From Parvibaculum sedimenti (GTDB lineage: Bacteria > Pseudomonadota > Alphaproteobacteria > Parvibaculales > Parvibaculaceae), in the NCBI RefSeq assembly GCF_009184905.1, contig NZ_WESC01000003.1:124001-188000 (forward strand): a DNA stretch of 64,000 nucleotides. The letters run 5' to 3'. A model generated the notes under the pieces. That model was not told the DNA's origin. It saw nothing but the letters and a program-made list of their open reading frames with translations, and ran no database searches. This document shows positions 33,742 through 42,037 of this stretch, in pieces (position 1 is the first letter of the stretch; each line of letters starts with the position of its first letter). Position numbers and translations under genes: made by a program.

Positions 33742-33830
33742 TACTCACATGGTAAAATTACGGATTCAGTATAGAGCGGGGATAAGTTTGCGTAATTTTT
33801 CGACGCATTTCGAAACGACAGGAGGACGGA

Positions 33831-34403
33831 GTGACCCAAACAAGAATCCGCCACTTCCGAAGATTGAGAGGCATGACGCAGTCGGAATTGGCTCATCGCA
33901 TCGGGACGACGGCTGCAACCGTCTCCCGGCTCGAAACTTCCGACATGACCGTTTCGATGGACTGGCTGGCGAAATTCGCCGACGCGCTGGATGTGCAGGT
34001 CGCGGACCTGATCTCCACGCCGCCGCGCGCCGCCTCCATTCCCTGCATCGGTCAGATCGGCCGCGACGGGCATTTTGAAAGCGTCCTGCCTGCGGGCGAT
34101 GAAACGCTGACGCTTGAATCTCCAGCACGAAATCCGGTCGCGCTGCGCATTCGCGCCAATATCGGTCTTTATTGCGCGGGCGACGTGGTGATCGCCGATC
34201 GGCTGTCGCCGGAACATGCCGCGCGCGCACTCGGCCGCGATTGCATCGTCGAGGTAGACGGAGAAGAGAGCGGTTTCGGCCGCTTCATTTCTTCAGTAGA
34301 CGGAGATTATTTTCTGGTGCCGCCGCAATCGGGCGCACAGGCGCGTTCGCTGCCACGATCGGGATGGGTCGCCCCGGTCGTCATGCTCATTCGCTATCTC
34401 TGA
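33831..34403 (+). CDS. XRE-family HTH regulator with C-terminal domain
   Basis: A 190-residue protein. Residues 1-60 form an XRE HTH (RHFRRLRGMTQSELAHRIGTTAATVSRLE, in parts, then DWLAKFADALDVQVADLI). The C-terminal part is beta-rich (GQIGRDGHFESV, LRIRANIGLYCAGDVVIADR), like the sensor domains of S24-type regulators but without the Ser-Lys protease residues I would expect. Start GTG 33831 with GGAGG six bases upstream. Divergent from the DnaA-domain-IV-like gene, which it may regulate. Confidence 0.75.
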   Translation: MTQTRIRHFRRLRGMTQSELAHRIGTTAATVSRLETSDMTVSMDWLAKFADALDVQVADLISTPPRAASIPCIGQIGRDGHFESVLPAGDETLTLESPARNPVALRIRANIGLYCAGDVVIADRLSPEHAARALGRDCIVEVDGEESGFGRFISSVDGDYFLVPPQSGAQARSLPRSGWVAPVVMLIRYL

Positions 34404-34430
34404 GAAATTTGGGCGATCGCCCGCCAGCAA

Positions 34431-34898
34431 TCAGCGATTGCCGCAGACGACCTTCACGCTCTCCGCGCCGCCTGCGGCGCCGCCACAATCCATGCCCGGA
34501 AAGCACATGGCCTGCGGAACATCGGTGAAGACGAAGGCGATATAGGCGTCGCCCTTGTTCTTCTCGATCGTGCCGTTGAGCTCGAAACGCTTCGTCTCGC
34601 CGGACTTCAACGTCACCGCGTCGCCCACGGCGGGCTCGGACAGCGGGATATAATGCTCGCCGTCGAAGGTGAGTTTGGCCGCGCCTCCGGCGTTCACTTC
34701 ACACCAGGCCGCGAGTTCGGAGGATGTGTCGCGCGGCGCGATCACCTTGAATTCGGCCGATTGCCCTTTTGAGATCGTCTTGTCGCCTTCCTCGATCCGC
34801 GCCCCCTCGGCATGGGCGGCGGAAAGACCTGCCGCACTCAGCAGGACCAATCCGGCGAGAAACGTTGGCAGACGGCGGGTTTCAGCAAAGACGAACAT
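34431..34898 (-). CDS. Secreted protein, unknown function
   Basis: A 155-residue protein with an N-terminal signal peptide (residues 8-30, cleavage near SAAHAEG). The mature part is beta-rich with Cys residues (AAWCEVNAGGAAKL and MCFPGMDCGGAAG) that may form disulfides; the C-terminus ends VKVVCGNR. No family named. Convergent with the XRE regulator gene, with a palindromic GGGCGATCGCCC between them. Confidence 0.6.
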   Translation of the reverse strand: MFVFAETRRLPTFLAGLVLLSAAGLSAAHAEGARIEEGDKTISKGQSAEFKVIAPRDTSSELAAWCEVNAGGAAKLTFDGEHYIPLSEPAVGDAVTLKSGETKRFELNGTIEKNKGDAYIAFVFTDVPQAMCFPGMDCGGAAGGAESVKVVCGNR

Positions 34899-34925
34899 GG
34901 TCTGGCTCCGGTAGCGATGCCCAAT

Positions 34926-35468
34926 TCAGGCTATGCGGAGATTGGCCCGGTTCGCCAGCGCATGTGCCTTTTCCGACTGCAGGAAGGCATCATGGCCCAG
35001 CACCATGACAATGCGGCCCTCGCCATCGACGAGAGGCAGGCGCAGCCAGAACTGGAAGATATGCGGTTGCCGCCACGGCGTCAGCGGAACCACGCCCTGC
35101 GCAGGCCGCCCTCCTTCCGCAACTTCGCGGTAGGCCGCATCCCAATAAAGACGCTGGTCGCCGAGGTCGAACTCGTCGAGGCAGCGCCCCGTCATTTCGA
35201 TACCGAGATAATCGCGCAGGCGCGTTCCCGCCAACCGGACGCGGAGCTTCGGCGTGCCGCCGACCGGGCCTCCATCGAGAATATCGAGAAGGCTGATGCA
35301 GGGCAGCAGCGCCTTGATCTCACCGGGCTGAATATCCGCCCGCATCGGATAGCCAGATGCGCCGCGCTTCGACCGCCAATAGTCGAAAAGCTCCTGCTGC
35401 TCGGGAATAATGAGCTGTGCGCGGATAGCCTGTTCGGCGGCGGTCAGAATGGACGTGTCCCCCAGCAT
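34926..35468 (-). CDS. PAS_5 (DUF1457) domain protein
   Basis: A 180-residue single PAS-fold protein. FDYWRSKRGASGYPMRADIQPGEIKALLPCISLLDI (in parts) is the PAS_5/DUF1457 N-terminus, then FRLRLAGT-like VRLAGTRLRDYLG, and RLPLVDGEGRIVMVLG closes the fold. No output domain, so it may be a stand-alone sensor or partner. In alphaproteobacteria such genes are common near MucR. Followed at a distance by the MucR gene in the same direction. Confidence 0.75.
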   Translation of the reverse strand: MLGDTSILTAAEQAIRAQLIIPEQQELFDYWRSKRGASGYPMRADIQPGEIKALLPCISLLDILDGGPVGGTPKLRVRLAGTRLRDYLGIEMTGRCLDEFDLGDQRLYWDAAYREVAEGGRPAQGVVPLTPWRQPHIFQFWLRLPLVDGEGRIVMVLGHDAFLQSEKAHALANRANLRIA

Positions 35469-35588
35469 GGCAGGCGACCATTGGCAGCCTGCGAATCACG
35501 TTAACGATGATGAATCCCGCCGCGAGCCTTGGCAAGGCGCATGGCGGCATCGGGAAGCACACAGAAAACGAAAAAGCTCGAAGCGCAG

Positions 35589-36017
35589 TTATCTGACTGC
35601 GGCGCGGCGACCCGTGCGGCGGCGGCCCTTCTGGCCGAGCCCCATCTTCTTCGCGAGCTTGGAGCGCGCCTGCGCATAGTTCGGCGCCACCATCGGATAG
35701 TCGCGAGGCAGCCCCCACTTCTCGCGATATTCTTCCGGGCTCAAATTGTAATGCGTCCGCAGATGCCGCTTCAGCGACTTGAACTTCTTGCCGTCCTCGA
35801 GACAGACAAGATAGTCCGGCGTAATCGACTTGCGCGCCGACACTGCCGGCTCCGGCCGTTCCGCCTGCGCGGAAGCTGCTCCGCTTTCCGCCTGCGCCAA
35901 TGCCGCATAGACCTTATGAATTAGGCCCGAAATATCCTCGGCCAGCACTTCGTTATTGCCCACATAGGCGGAAACGATCTCCGCCGTCATGCCGATCAAC
36001 CCCGCCTTTTCGCTCAT
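35589..36017 (-). CDS. MucR/Ros-family zinc-finger regulator
   Basis: A 142-residue prokaryotic zinc-finger regulator. The motif VCLEDGKKFKSLKRHLRTHYNLSPEEYREKWGLP is present in parts: the single Cys-x-(Asp)-type ligand set in CLEDGKKF, then HLRTHY. These silence AT-rich promoters and control exopolysaccharide, cell cycle and motility. The N-terminal helical region and the basic C-terminus (KGRRRTGRRAAVR) are usual. Start ATG 36017 with GGGGGC upstream; a promoter lies about 90 bases further. Confidence 0.85.
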   Translation of the reverse strand: MSEKAGLIGMTAEIVSAYVGNNEVLAEDISGLIHKVYAALAQAESGAASAQAERPEPAVSARKSITPDYLVCLEDGKKFKSLKRHLRTHYNLSPEEYREKWGLPRDYPMVAPNYAQARSKLAKKMGLGQKGRRRTGRRAAVR

Positions 36018-36091
36018 ATCGCCCCCGATATTCCCACGCCCTGCTGCGCAACCAAACCGACATCAAGTCAAGGGTAAAAAACGACGGCGTA

Positions 36092-36119
36092 TTTATATCA
36101 ATTCGTATTGAAAGCGCAA
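36092..36119 (-). promoter_or_regulatory. Possible promoter of the MucR gene
   Basis: On the minus strand TTGCGC, 16 bases, TATAAA (36119 to 36092), about 75 bases before the start codon. The surrounding 36060-36150 is AT-rich, as expected for a self-silenced MucR promoter. Confidence 0.35.
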
Positions 36120-36371
36120 TGCCAGCAGAATTCACAATGAATACAGTGTTTTAAACGATCTAATATTCAGCAAGTGAACCCAAGACGAAATTGGCGGATA
36201 CAGGGACGGTCCACAGTCGACAACACGGCTCATCGCCATTGCCCTCGATCTATGCGACAAAAATGTGTCGGTGCTGTCGCCGCCCCGCCCTGCGACGTAT
36301 GAACGCTTGGCCGAATGGCCCGCCCCCGCGCATTATGCGGGCACCTTTACGCGCATGACCTGGAGATTGGT
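36120..36371. other. Gene-free stretch before the Rieske oxygenase
   Basis: With the MucR promoter this makes a 354-base gap between the two genes. A possible ATG (36315) for the oxygenase lies here in frame but without ribosome site. I see no other gene, no terminator and no strong promoter. Confidence 0.4.
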
Positions 36372-37430
36372 TTGTTCCTGAAAGACATCTGGTATTTCGG
36401 CGCCCCCGGCGAAACGCTCGCCCCCGGCGCCATGATCCACAAGGTGCTGCTGGGCGAGCCGATCCTCATCGGGCGCGACGAGGCGGGCGAGCCGTTTGCG
36501 CTGCGCGACATCTGCCCCCATCGCGGCGTGCCCCTATCCGCCGGCAAGCTCTATGACGCCAAGTCGAGCGGCTGCGGACACACCGCCGTCGAATGCCCCT
36601 ATCACGGCTGGAAATTCGGCACCGATGGCCATTGCGCCGAAATTCCCTCACTCGTCCCCGGTCAGGATATCGAAGTCTCGCGCATCCGCGTTCGCCACTA
36701 TCCGGTGCGCGAGGTCCAGGGCAATATCTGGATCTATATCGCCGACGACAAACGCGCCGACCTCGCGCCTGCGGGCGAGCCGCCGCTGATGCCCGGCTTC
36801 GATGCCGACCAGAGGCCCAACATCCGCGAGAAGATGACGTTCTCCTGTCATATCGATCATGCGGTCATCGGTCTGATGGATCCTGCCCACGGTCCCTTCG
36901 TTCATCGCAGCTGGTATTGGCGGACGCAGAAGTCGATCCATGAAAAGGCGAAGGCCTTCGCGCCGGCGGAACTCGGCTTCGCGATGGTCGAGCATGCGCC
37001 GTCGAGCAATTCATTTGCCTACAAAATTCTGGGTGGCGCGCCGCGCACGGAAATCTCCTTCCGCCTGCCCGGCATCCGCATCGAGCGCATCACCGCCGGA
37101 CGCCACCGCGTCACCGGCCTGACCTGCGTCACTCCCGTCGATGAAAAGACGACGGAGATTACGCAATCCTTCTATTGGACCATGCCGCTCCTCACGATGC
37201 TGAAACCCGTTCTGCGTCCCTTCATGCGCGCTTTCCTCGATCAGGACCGCGCCATGGTGGACCTTCAGCAGGAAGGCCTGCGCTTCGATCCGCGTCTCAT
37301 GCTCATCAACGACTCGGACGTGCAGGCGAAGTGGTATCACCGCCTGAAGACCGAATGGCAGGAAGCGGGGGAGCAGGGCCGCCCCTTCGAAAATCCCGTA
37401 AAGCCAACGACGCTCCGCTGGCGGAGCTGA
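36372..37430 (+). CDS. Rieske non-heme iron oxygenase, alpha-type subunit
   Basis: A 352-residue Rieske oxygenase. The 2Fe-2S ligands are Cys48 and His50 (CPH) and Cys75 and His78 (CPYH), with a 24-residue gap between pairs, longer than usual (about 15-18). The catalytic iron triad is Asp170, His173 and His178 (DPAHGPFVH). The C-terminus lacks a second domain, as in VanA/phthalate oxygenase-like enzymes. It hydroxylates or demethylates an unknown aromatic or steroid-like substrate and needs a reductase not seen here. Start TTG 36372, GGAG six bases upstream; a start at 36315 is an alternative. Confidence 0.8.
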   Translation: MFLKDIWYFGAPGETLAPGAMIHKVLLGEPILIGRDEAGEPFALRDICPHRGVPLSAGKLYDAKSSGCGHTAVECPYHGWKFGTDGHCAEIPSLVPGQDIEVSRIRVRHYPVREVQGNIWIYIADDKRADLAPAGEPPLMPGFDADQRPNIREKMTFSCHIDHAVIGLMDPAHGPFVHRSWYWRTQKSIHEKAKAFAPAELGFAMVEHAPSSNSFAYKILGGAPRTEISFRLPGIRIERITAGRHRVTGLTCVTPVDEKTTEITQSFYWTMPLLTMLKPVLRPFMRAFLDQDRAMVDLQQEGLRFDPRLMLINDSDVQAKWYHRLKTEWQEAGEQGRPFENPVKPTTLRWRS

Positions 37431-37606
37431 TCGCGCCCGCACCCCGCGCGCTTGATGGACTTTCCGTGCGGCCTATGTTTCGATCTTCGGCATCACCCGG
37501 CCTGCGGATTCCGCACCATGGATGCCGAGAATCGGATATCTGACGATGACCCCGCGCGGAAGCCGACTTCGGCTGGTGGGGCAGACGACGAGCGGAGCGG
37601 AATTTC

Positions 37607-38404
37607 GTGAGCGATCAGACATCCAGAAGCGAATCCGACGACAAGCCCCATCAGCGCGTGATGGGGCCCGACGGCGCACCGCTCTACGTTCTCGTTCCCG
37701 TTGCCGAATATGAAACGCTGACGCGCGTGACCGACGCCGCGAGCGAGCTTTCCCAAGCCCGCGCCGCGCTGACCGAACGTCTCGGCGGCGCGCCCGCGAA
37801 AGTCGCGCACCGGATCGCGGATGGCGAAAATCCGGTTCGCGTCTGGCGTGAGTTTCGGGGACTGAAAGCCGTGGCACTCGCCCGCGCCGCAGGCATGAGC
37901 CCCGCCTATCTTTCCGAAATCGAAACCGGCAAGAAGGATGGCACCTTCCGCACCATGGCCGCGATCGCCCGCGTTCTCGATGTCTCGCTCGACGATCTCG
38001 CGCCGCCTGCCGACGAAGGCGAGAAGCGGCTGCGCGAACGCAATGCGCTGATCGACGGCGTGCGGGCGCAGGTTCGCCTGCTCGTCGGTCTGGTGAACGG
38101 TTCGATGGATTTCAACACCGCCGCCGTGCGCCGCACGGTGACGACACTCGCTGCCGACGCGGTTGCGCTCAAGGCGCAGGGCAGCAATCCCGATGGCTGG
38201 CTCGACGGCGTTCTGGCAGGTGCGCGGGAAGTTCTCGATCTCGTCGATCAGGCCGAAGGCGACATCATCGCCACGGCCGAGAAAGCGCAGCGCGCCCTCG
38301 AGACCATCGTCAGCAAACCCATCTTCCAGCCTCCGGCAACTGCAGCGACGCTTGATCTCGCTGCGACGGAGAAGGCAGGCATCGCGGTTTCAGCAGCCGA
38401 ATAG
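37607..38404 (+). CDS. XRE-family regulator with antitoxin-like N-terminus
   Basis: A 265-residue protein. The opening (GPDGAPLYVLVPVAEYETL) matches the N-terminus of XRE antitoxins, followed by NPVRVWREFRGLKAVALARAAG and MSPAYLSEIETGKKDGTFRTMAAIARVLDVSLDDL, a clear HTH. The last 120 residues are helical. The usual RelE-like toxin is absent on either side. Start GTG 37607; the ribosome site is weak. Convergent with the DUF2336 gene. Likely a transcription factor, but the antitoxin origin is a reasonable guess. Confidence 0.7.
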   Translation: MSDQTSRSESDDKPHQRVMGPDGAPLYVLVPVAEYETLTRVTDAASELSQARAALTERLGGAPAKVAHRIADGENPVRVWREFRGLKAVALARAAGMSPAYLSEIETGKKDGTFRTMAAIARVLDVSLDDLAPPADEGEKRLRERNALIDGVRAQVRLLVGLVNGSMDFNTAAVRRTVTTLAADAVALKAQGSNPDGWLDGVLAGAREVLDLVDQAEGDIIATAEKAQRALETIVSKPIFQPPATAATLDLAATEKAGIAVSAAE

Positions 38405-38412
38405 GCGCCCTG

Positions 38413-39534
38413 CTACTCGGTGGGCAGGACGATCTGCGCATCGCCCGAAATCGACCAGTCCCAGGAATGAAGCACGAGATCGGCGCGGTCGATAGAGATC
38501 GCATCGAAAACCTTGACGATGCGCTCGACGTCACCGCGCGAGGGAATGGCACCGCCGCGAATGCTCGCGGCATGGACCATGAGATCGCCGAACTCGCCGC
38601 GCGTGAAGCCAACGGCCTTGGCGAAAACCGCGAGCGGTTCGCCACCCGTGTCGTTGACGATGCGGAACGCCGTTTCGGTCCGAATACGGCCCGCTTCGGC
38701 CAGTGCGCCGACAAATTCCTCGCTCTGCCCGCTGCCGGCGAAACTGGCCAGCTGCCCGAGATGCGACTTTGACGCCGATCTCGGCGGACGCACAAGCGAC
38801 AGGACGACGCGCAACGCTTCGTCGGTGTCCGCCGCCTCCATGCCGGTTTCAAGCACATCGTCGAGCGCGACATGCATCATGCGCCGCTCCACGGTGAAGC
38901 GCGCAAGGATCTCGCTTCTGACCTGCGAAGGGCTCCACCAGAACATGAGAAGCGCCTGCCGCGTATTGAGTTCTGACCGCGCGAGCAATAGCGGCACGAA
39001 TTCCGGTTCGCTGGAACTCCGCCGCGCCAGCGTCTCCACCGCACGGGAGGAGAGCAGCGCACCCTTGTTCGCGAGCATCCGGCAGATGGTCTCTGCATTG
39101 CCATGATCGACCAGCGCATCGACGACAACGGGCGGGAGCGAGCGCCTGCCCGCAATCGCAAGCGCATGATCGCGTCCGGCGTCACGCACGATATCGGCAA
39201 GATCGGTGGCGCCGAGGCTCACGGATTGCGCAAGAATGGGTTCGGCGACGGAGAAGGCATCGCGCGCAAGCGTCAGGGTCAATTCGCGCGGGCCTTCCGG
39301 TAACGGCGCGATGCGTTCGGCAAGCCGCCTGCGCACTCCTTCGTCGAGGCGAGAAACCGCCGTCGCCATCACCATGTCGACAAGGCCGCGTTCCTGCGTG
39401 GTAATATGGCTTGGAGGCAGAACGGCGAGATCCGCAAGCCGCCTCAGCAGCAAATCGCGCTCATGGGCGGTTGACGACGCGGATGCGCCGAAACTCATAT
39501 TGCCCGGTATTGCGATCGAAGCCATGGTCGCCAC
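38413..39534 (-). CDS. DUF2336 protein
   Basis: A 373-residue DUF2336 family protein, alpha-helical throughout and typical of alphaproteobacteria. It resembles armadillo-like repeats: TTQERGLVDMVMATAVSRLDEGVRRRLAERI near residue 45 and LADIVRDAGRDHALAIAGR, quoted in parts. Relatives affect stress, motility and light signalling via unknown partners. Start ATG 39534, with a second at 39525. Alone in its direction. Confidence 0.75.
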   Translation of the reverse strand: MATMASIAIPGNMSFGASASSTAHERDLLLRRLADLAVLPPSHITTQERGLVDMVMATAVSRLDEGVRRRLAERIAPLPEGPRELTLTLARDAFSVAEPILAQSVSLGATDLADIVRDAGRDHALAIAGRRSLPPVVVDALVDHGNAETICRMLANKGALLSSRAVETLARRSSSEPEFVPLLLARSELNTRQALLMFWWSPSQVRSEILARFTVERRMMHVALDDVLETGMEAADTDEALRVVLSLVRPPRSASKSHLGQLASFAGSGQSEEFVGALAEAGRIRTETAFRIVNDTGGEPLAVFAKAVGFTRGEFGDLMVHAASIRGGAIPSRGDVERIVKVFDAISIDRADLVLHSWDWSISGDAQIVLPTE

Positions 39535-39692
39535 TTGTCAGCCGCCGGAGGCACTTCCCTCCCGCAAAGCCCCATCTGAGCATCATGCCTGTTAAAAGGT
39601 CGTAAACTATAAAGCTAATAAGCGCCCAGGCTTGCGGGCAGAAGCTGCTCCGCTATGCTTCGCCGCGAAATGACAAGAGCCGGAATGGAATT

Positions 39693-40013
39693 ATGACAAG
39701 GAATATCCGAAAAACCGCCCTGCTCGGCCTCGTGCTTGGCCTCGCCCTCTCCGGCTGTGGCACTTTCGGCGACGATCAGTCGGATGACCCGAACTACCCG
39801 ACGGGCTATTCCGCCGGCTGCGGCACCGGCACGGGCTATATTCCCGGCAATTCCTCGACCGTCATCCGGGATCCGGACATGTGGCGCACGAGCAAGGCCT
39901 ATCGCGCCGGATGGAAGAAGGGCTTCAATGCCTGCCGCACCAGCACGGCGGCATCCCCAAGCGCCGGCAGCGAATATGGCCGCGGCCGAAGCAACGGTCC
40001 AAGTGGCTACTGA
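39693..40013 (+). CDS. Small lipoprotein
   Basis: A 106-residue lipoprotein: signal (residues 8-21) and lipobox LSGC, Cys22. The mature part has DPDMWRTSKAYRAGWKKGFNACR, one more cysteine pair (YSAGCGTG) and a Ser/Gly-rich tail. No family recognised. First of three small secreted or membrane genes in a row. Confidence 0.65.
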   Translation: MTRNIRKTALLGLVLGLALSGCGTFGDDQSDDPNYPTGYSAGCGTGTGYIPGNSSTVIRDPDMWRTSKAYRAGWKKGFNACRTSTAASPSAGSEYGRGRSNGPSGY

Positions 40014-40069
40014 ACAAAAAGGCCGCCAGTGAAAAGGCAGCCATTGAACGACAGAGCGGAGACGTCCCG

Positions 40070-40345
40070 ATGCGCATCATCCTTGGTCTGATTATCGTGC
40101 TACTCATCGCAGCCATCGGAACTCCGCTCGTCCGTTACGGGACGCTTGACCCCTGCCGCATCCTGGCCAAGGACCTCGCGCGAGAGAGCTATTCGAAGGT
40201 GGCGAAGGCCATGGGCGTCGAACCCGGAGAAACGCCGGAAGCCGCCGAGAGCCTCGCCCGCGCCATGACCAGCCAATATTCGGAAGGCGAATGCGTGTCG
40301 CGGCTCAAGGACCGCTGGTTCGGCGTCGAAAAGCCCGCCGAGTAA
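40070..40345 (+). CDS. Small membrane-anchored protein
   Basis: A 91-residue protein with an N-terminal membrane anchor (residues 2-19, ILGLIIVLLIAAIGTPLV) and a periplasmic part containing Cys in LDPCRILAKDLARE and EGECVSRLKDRW, possibly a disulfide. GGAG lies nine bases before ATG 40070. Function unknown. Confidence 0.6.
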   Translation: MRIILGLIIVLLIAAIGTPLVRYGTLDPCRILAKDLARESYSKVAKAMGVEPGETPEAAESLARAMTSQYSEGECVSRLKDRWFGVEKPAE

Positions 40346-40380
40346 ACGCTGGACGACACAAGCGCGGGGAGGCCGAAGCC

Positions 40381-40794
40381 ATGCGTTCAACCGCAATAGC
40401 CGCGCTTCTTTTCGCGCTTGCCACCTCATTGGTCGCGTCCCCGGCCCAGGCCGGAAGCCGCATATCGACCGGACGCGATCTCGTCACGGCCTGCCAGGCG
40501 CTTGCCGAATACCGGCTGAACCCGCAAGGCCCGACGCCGCGCCCCGCCCTTCTTTGCCGCAAATACATAGCGGGCTATTTCGCCTCGACCCACTATGTCC
40601 GCAGCGCCGGCGATACAAAGGAAGCGCTGGACCTGCCGCGCTCGGCTGATGAATGCGCGAATATCGACGGACCACAATCCTACGACCAGCTCGCCTCGCG
40701 CATCGTGCGCCAGGCCGAATGGCAGCCCGCGCTGCTCGACAGACCTGCCATCGAGCTTGCGCGCGCCGCCTTCGGTTCGAAGCCGCCTTGCTGA
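40381..40794 (+). CDS. Rap1a/Tai-like secreted protein
   Basis: A 137-residue secreted protein; signal peptide to about residue 24 (PAQAGS). The body matches the Rap1a/Tai immunity-like domain: a Cys-containing LVTACQALAEYRLNP, CRKYIAGYF helix, and later CANIDGPQSYDQLA, the ordered Cys/Tyr pattern of the family. Tai domains guard against peptidoglycan amidases of type VI secretion, but many members lie far from such systems, as here. GGGAGG eight bases upstream. Convergent with the citrate synthase gene. Confidence 0.65.
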   Translation: MRSTAIAALLFALATSLVASPAQAGSRISTGRDLVTACQALAEYRLNPQGPTPRPALLCRKYIAGYFASTHYVRSAGDTKEALDLPRSADECANIDGPQSYDQLASRIVRQAEWQPALLDRPAIELARAAFGSKPPC

Positions 40795-40804
40795 AAGAGC
40801 GACT

Positions 40805-41926
40805 TCACGCAGCCTTGTCGTCGGGCCAACGGCCGACATAGCGCGACTGTGGCCGGATGAGCCTGCCGACGCGCTCCTGCTCGATCACATGAGCGCTCCA
40901 GCCCGCGACGCGCGACATGCCGAACACGGCGGTGACGGCGACGCGCGGAATGCCCAGCGCCTCGAGCAGGACGGCGGTGTAGTACTCCATATTGGTGTCG
41001 AGCCGCTGATTGGGCTTCGCGGCCTTCAACGCCGCAAGTGCTGCCGTCTCGACATCGCGGGCAAAGCGCACACGCTCATTGCCATTGGTGAGCAGCATCA
41101 CCGCCTTGTTGAAGACATCGGCGCGGGGATCGCGCACCTTGTAGACACGATGGCCAAAGCCCATCAACCGCTCGCCCTTCGCAATCTCCCGGACAAGCCA
41201 CGCGTCGATGTTTTCGCGCGTACCGATATCATCCAGCATGTCGAGCACATGGCCCGGCGCGCCGCCATGAAGCGGCCCCTTCAACGCGCAGAAGGCGCCG
41301 ACAACAGCCGAGATCATGCCTGCCCGCGTCGAGGCGATCACACGCGCCGTGAAGGTCGAGGCATTCATGCCATGATCAGTGACGGTAACGAGATAGGCAT
41401 TGAGCGCTCTTACCTCCGCTTCACTCGCGGGCGCGCCCCTCAGCATGCGGATGAAATCGGCGGCGTGGCCCACCTCCGCGTCCGGCGCGATGGCGTCCTT
41501 GCCTTCGTCCCGGCGGCACAGCGCGGCGATGAAGACAGGCGCGCTGCCAACCGTCCTGATATGCGCCGCGAGATCTCCCTCGTCCGAAAGCAGCGAGAAC
41601 CCCGTCCTCAACCCCTCGGTCACGCTGAGCCCCCTGGTCGCTGCCAGAAGCGCCGGAACAAGCCGGAAGGCCTCCATGCGCGCCCGGCCGAGATCGCGGC
41701 GGACATCGTCGCCGGAGGGTGCAGGCTCAAGCCCCGCCACCCGCCAGAGCAACGCGACCGCGCCCTCGAAGTCGTAAGCCGCAACCAGATCCTCGACATC
41801 GTGACCGGCGATGATGAGCCGCCCGGCTTCGCCGTCGACATGGCTCAAGGGAGTCTCGGCGGCGACCACATTGTCGAGGCCGAAGGCGCTCGCCTTGCTC
41901 ACATCTGAAAAATGACCATTGGACAT
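40805..41926 (-). CDS. Citrate/methylcitrate synthase paralogue
   Basis: A 373-residue citrate synthase family enzyme. Catalytic His are in GPLHGGAPGH and GFGHRVYKVRDPRA. The catalytic Asp position of the family (NVDFY) is NMEYY here, so Glu314 replaces Asp. It condenses acetyl-CoA or propionyl-CoA with oxaloacetate, activity not certain given the change. Start ATG 41926, GAGG six bases upstream; it may be longer at 41965. It faces the HTH-fused paralogue across a 111-base gap with a palindrome. Confidence 0.8.
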   Translation of the reverse strand: MSNGHFSDVSKASAFGLDNVVAAETPLSHVDGEAGRLIIAGHDVEDLVAAYDFEGAVALLWRVAGLEPAPSGDDVRRDLGRARMEAFRLVPALLAATRGLSVTEGLRTGFSLLSDEGDLAAHIRTVGSAPVFIAALCRRDEGKDAIAPDAEVGHAADFIRMLRGAPASEAEVRALNAYLVTVTDHGMNASTFTARVIASTRAGMISAVVGAFCALKGPLHGGAPGHVLDMLDDIGTRENIDAWLVREIAKGERLMGFGHRVYKVRDPRADVFNKAVMLLTNGNERVRFARDVETAALAALKAAKPNQRLDTNMEYYTAVLLEALGIPRVAVTAVFGMSRVAGWSAHVIEQERVGRLIRPQSRYVGRWPDDKAA

Positions 41927-42002
41927 CTCACACCTCATTTCCGCAGACCCATGAGCGGGCCTCATGCGTCAAAGGTGTTGCGCCGCACAAATATCGTCAA
42001 TC

Positions 42003-42019
42003 TTGATTAAGCTAATCAA
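42003..42019. promoter_or_regulatory. Palindrome between divergent citrate synthase paralogues
   Basis: TTGATTA-AGC-TAATCAA, a perfect 7-bp inverted repeat, overlapping a partial TTGATT -35 for the plus-strand gene. A TATAAA box follows at 42024. TCAATCT occurs on both sides as a direct repeat. A likely operator; the HTH domain of the neighbour is the first candidate to bind it. Confidence 0.55.
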
Positions 42020-42037
42020 TCTATATAAAAACAACAC

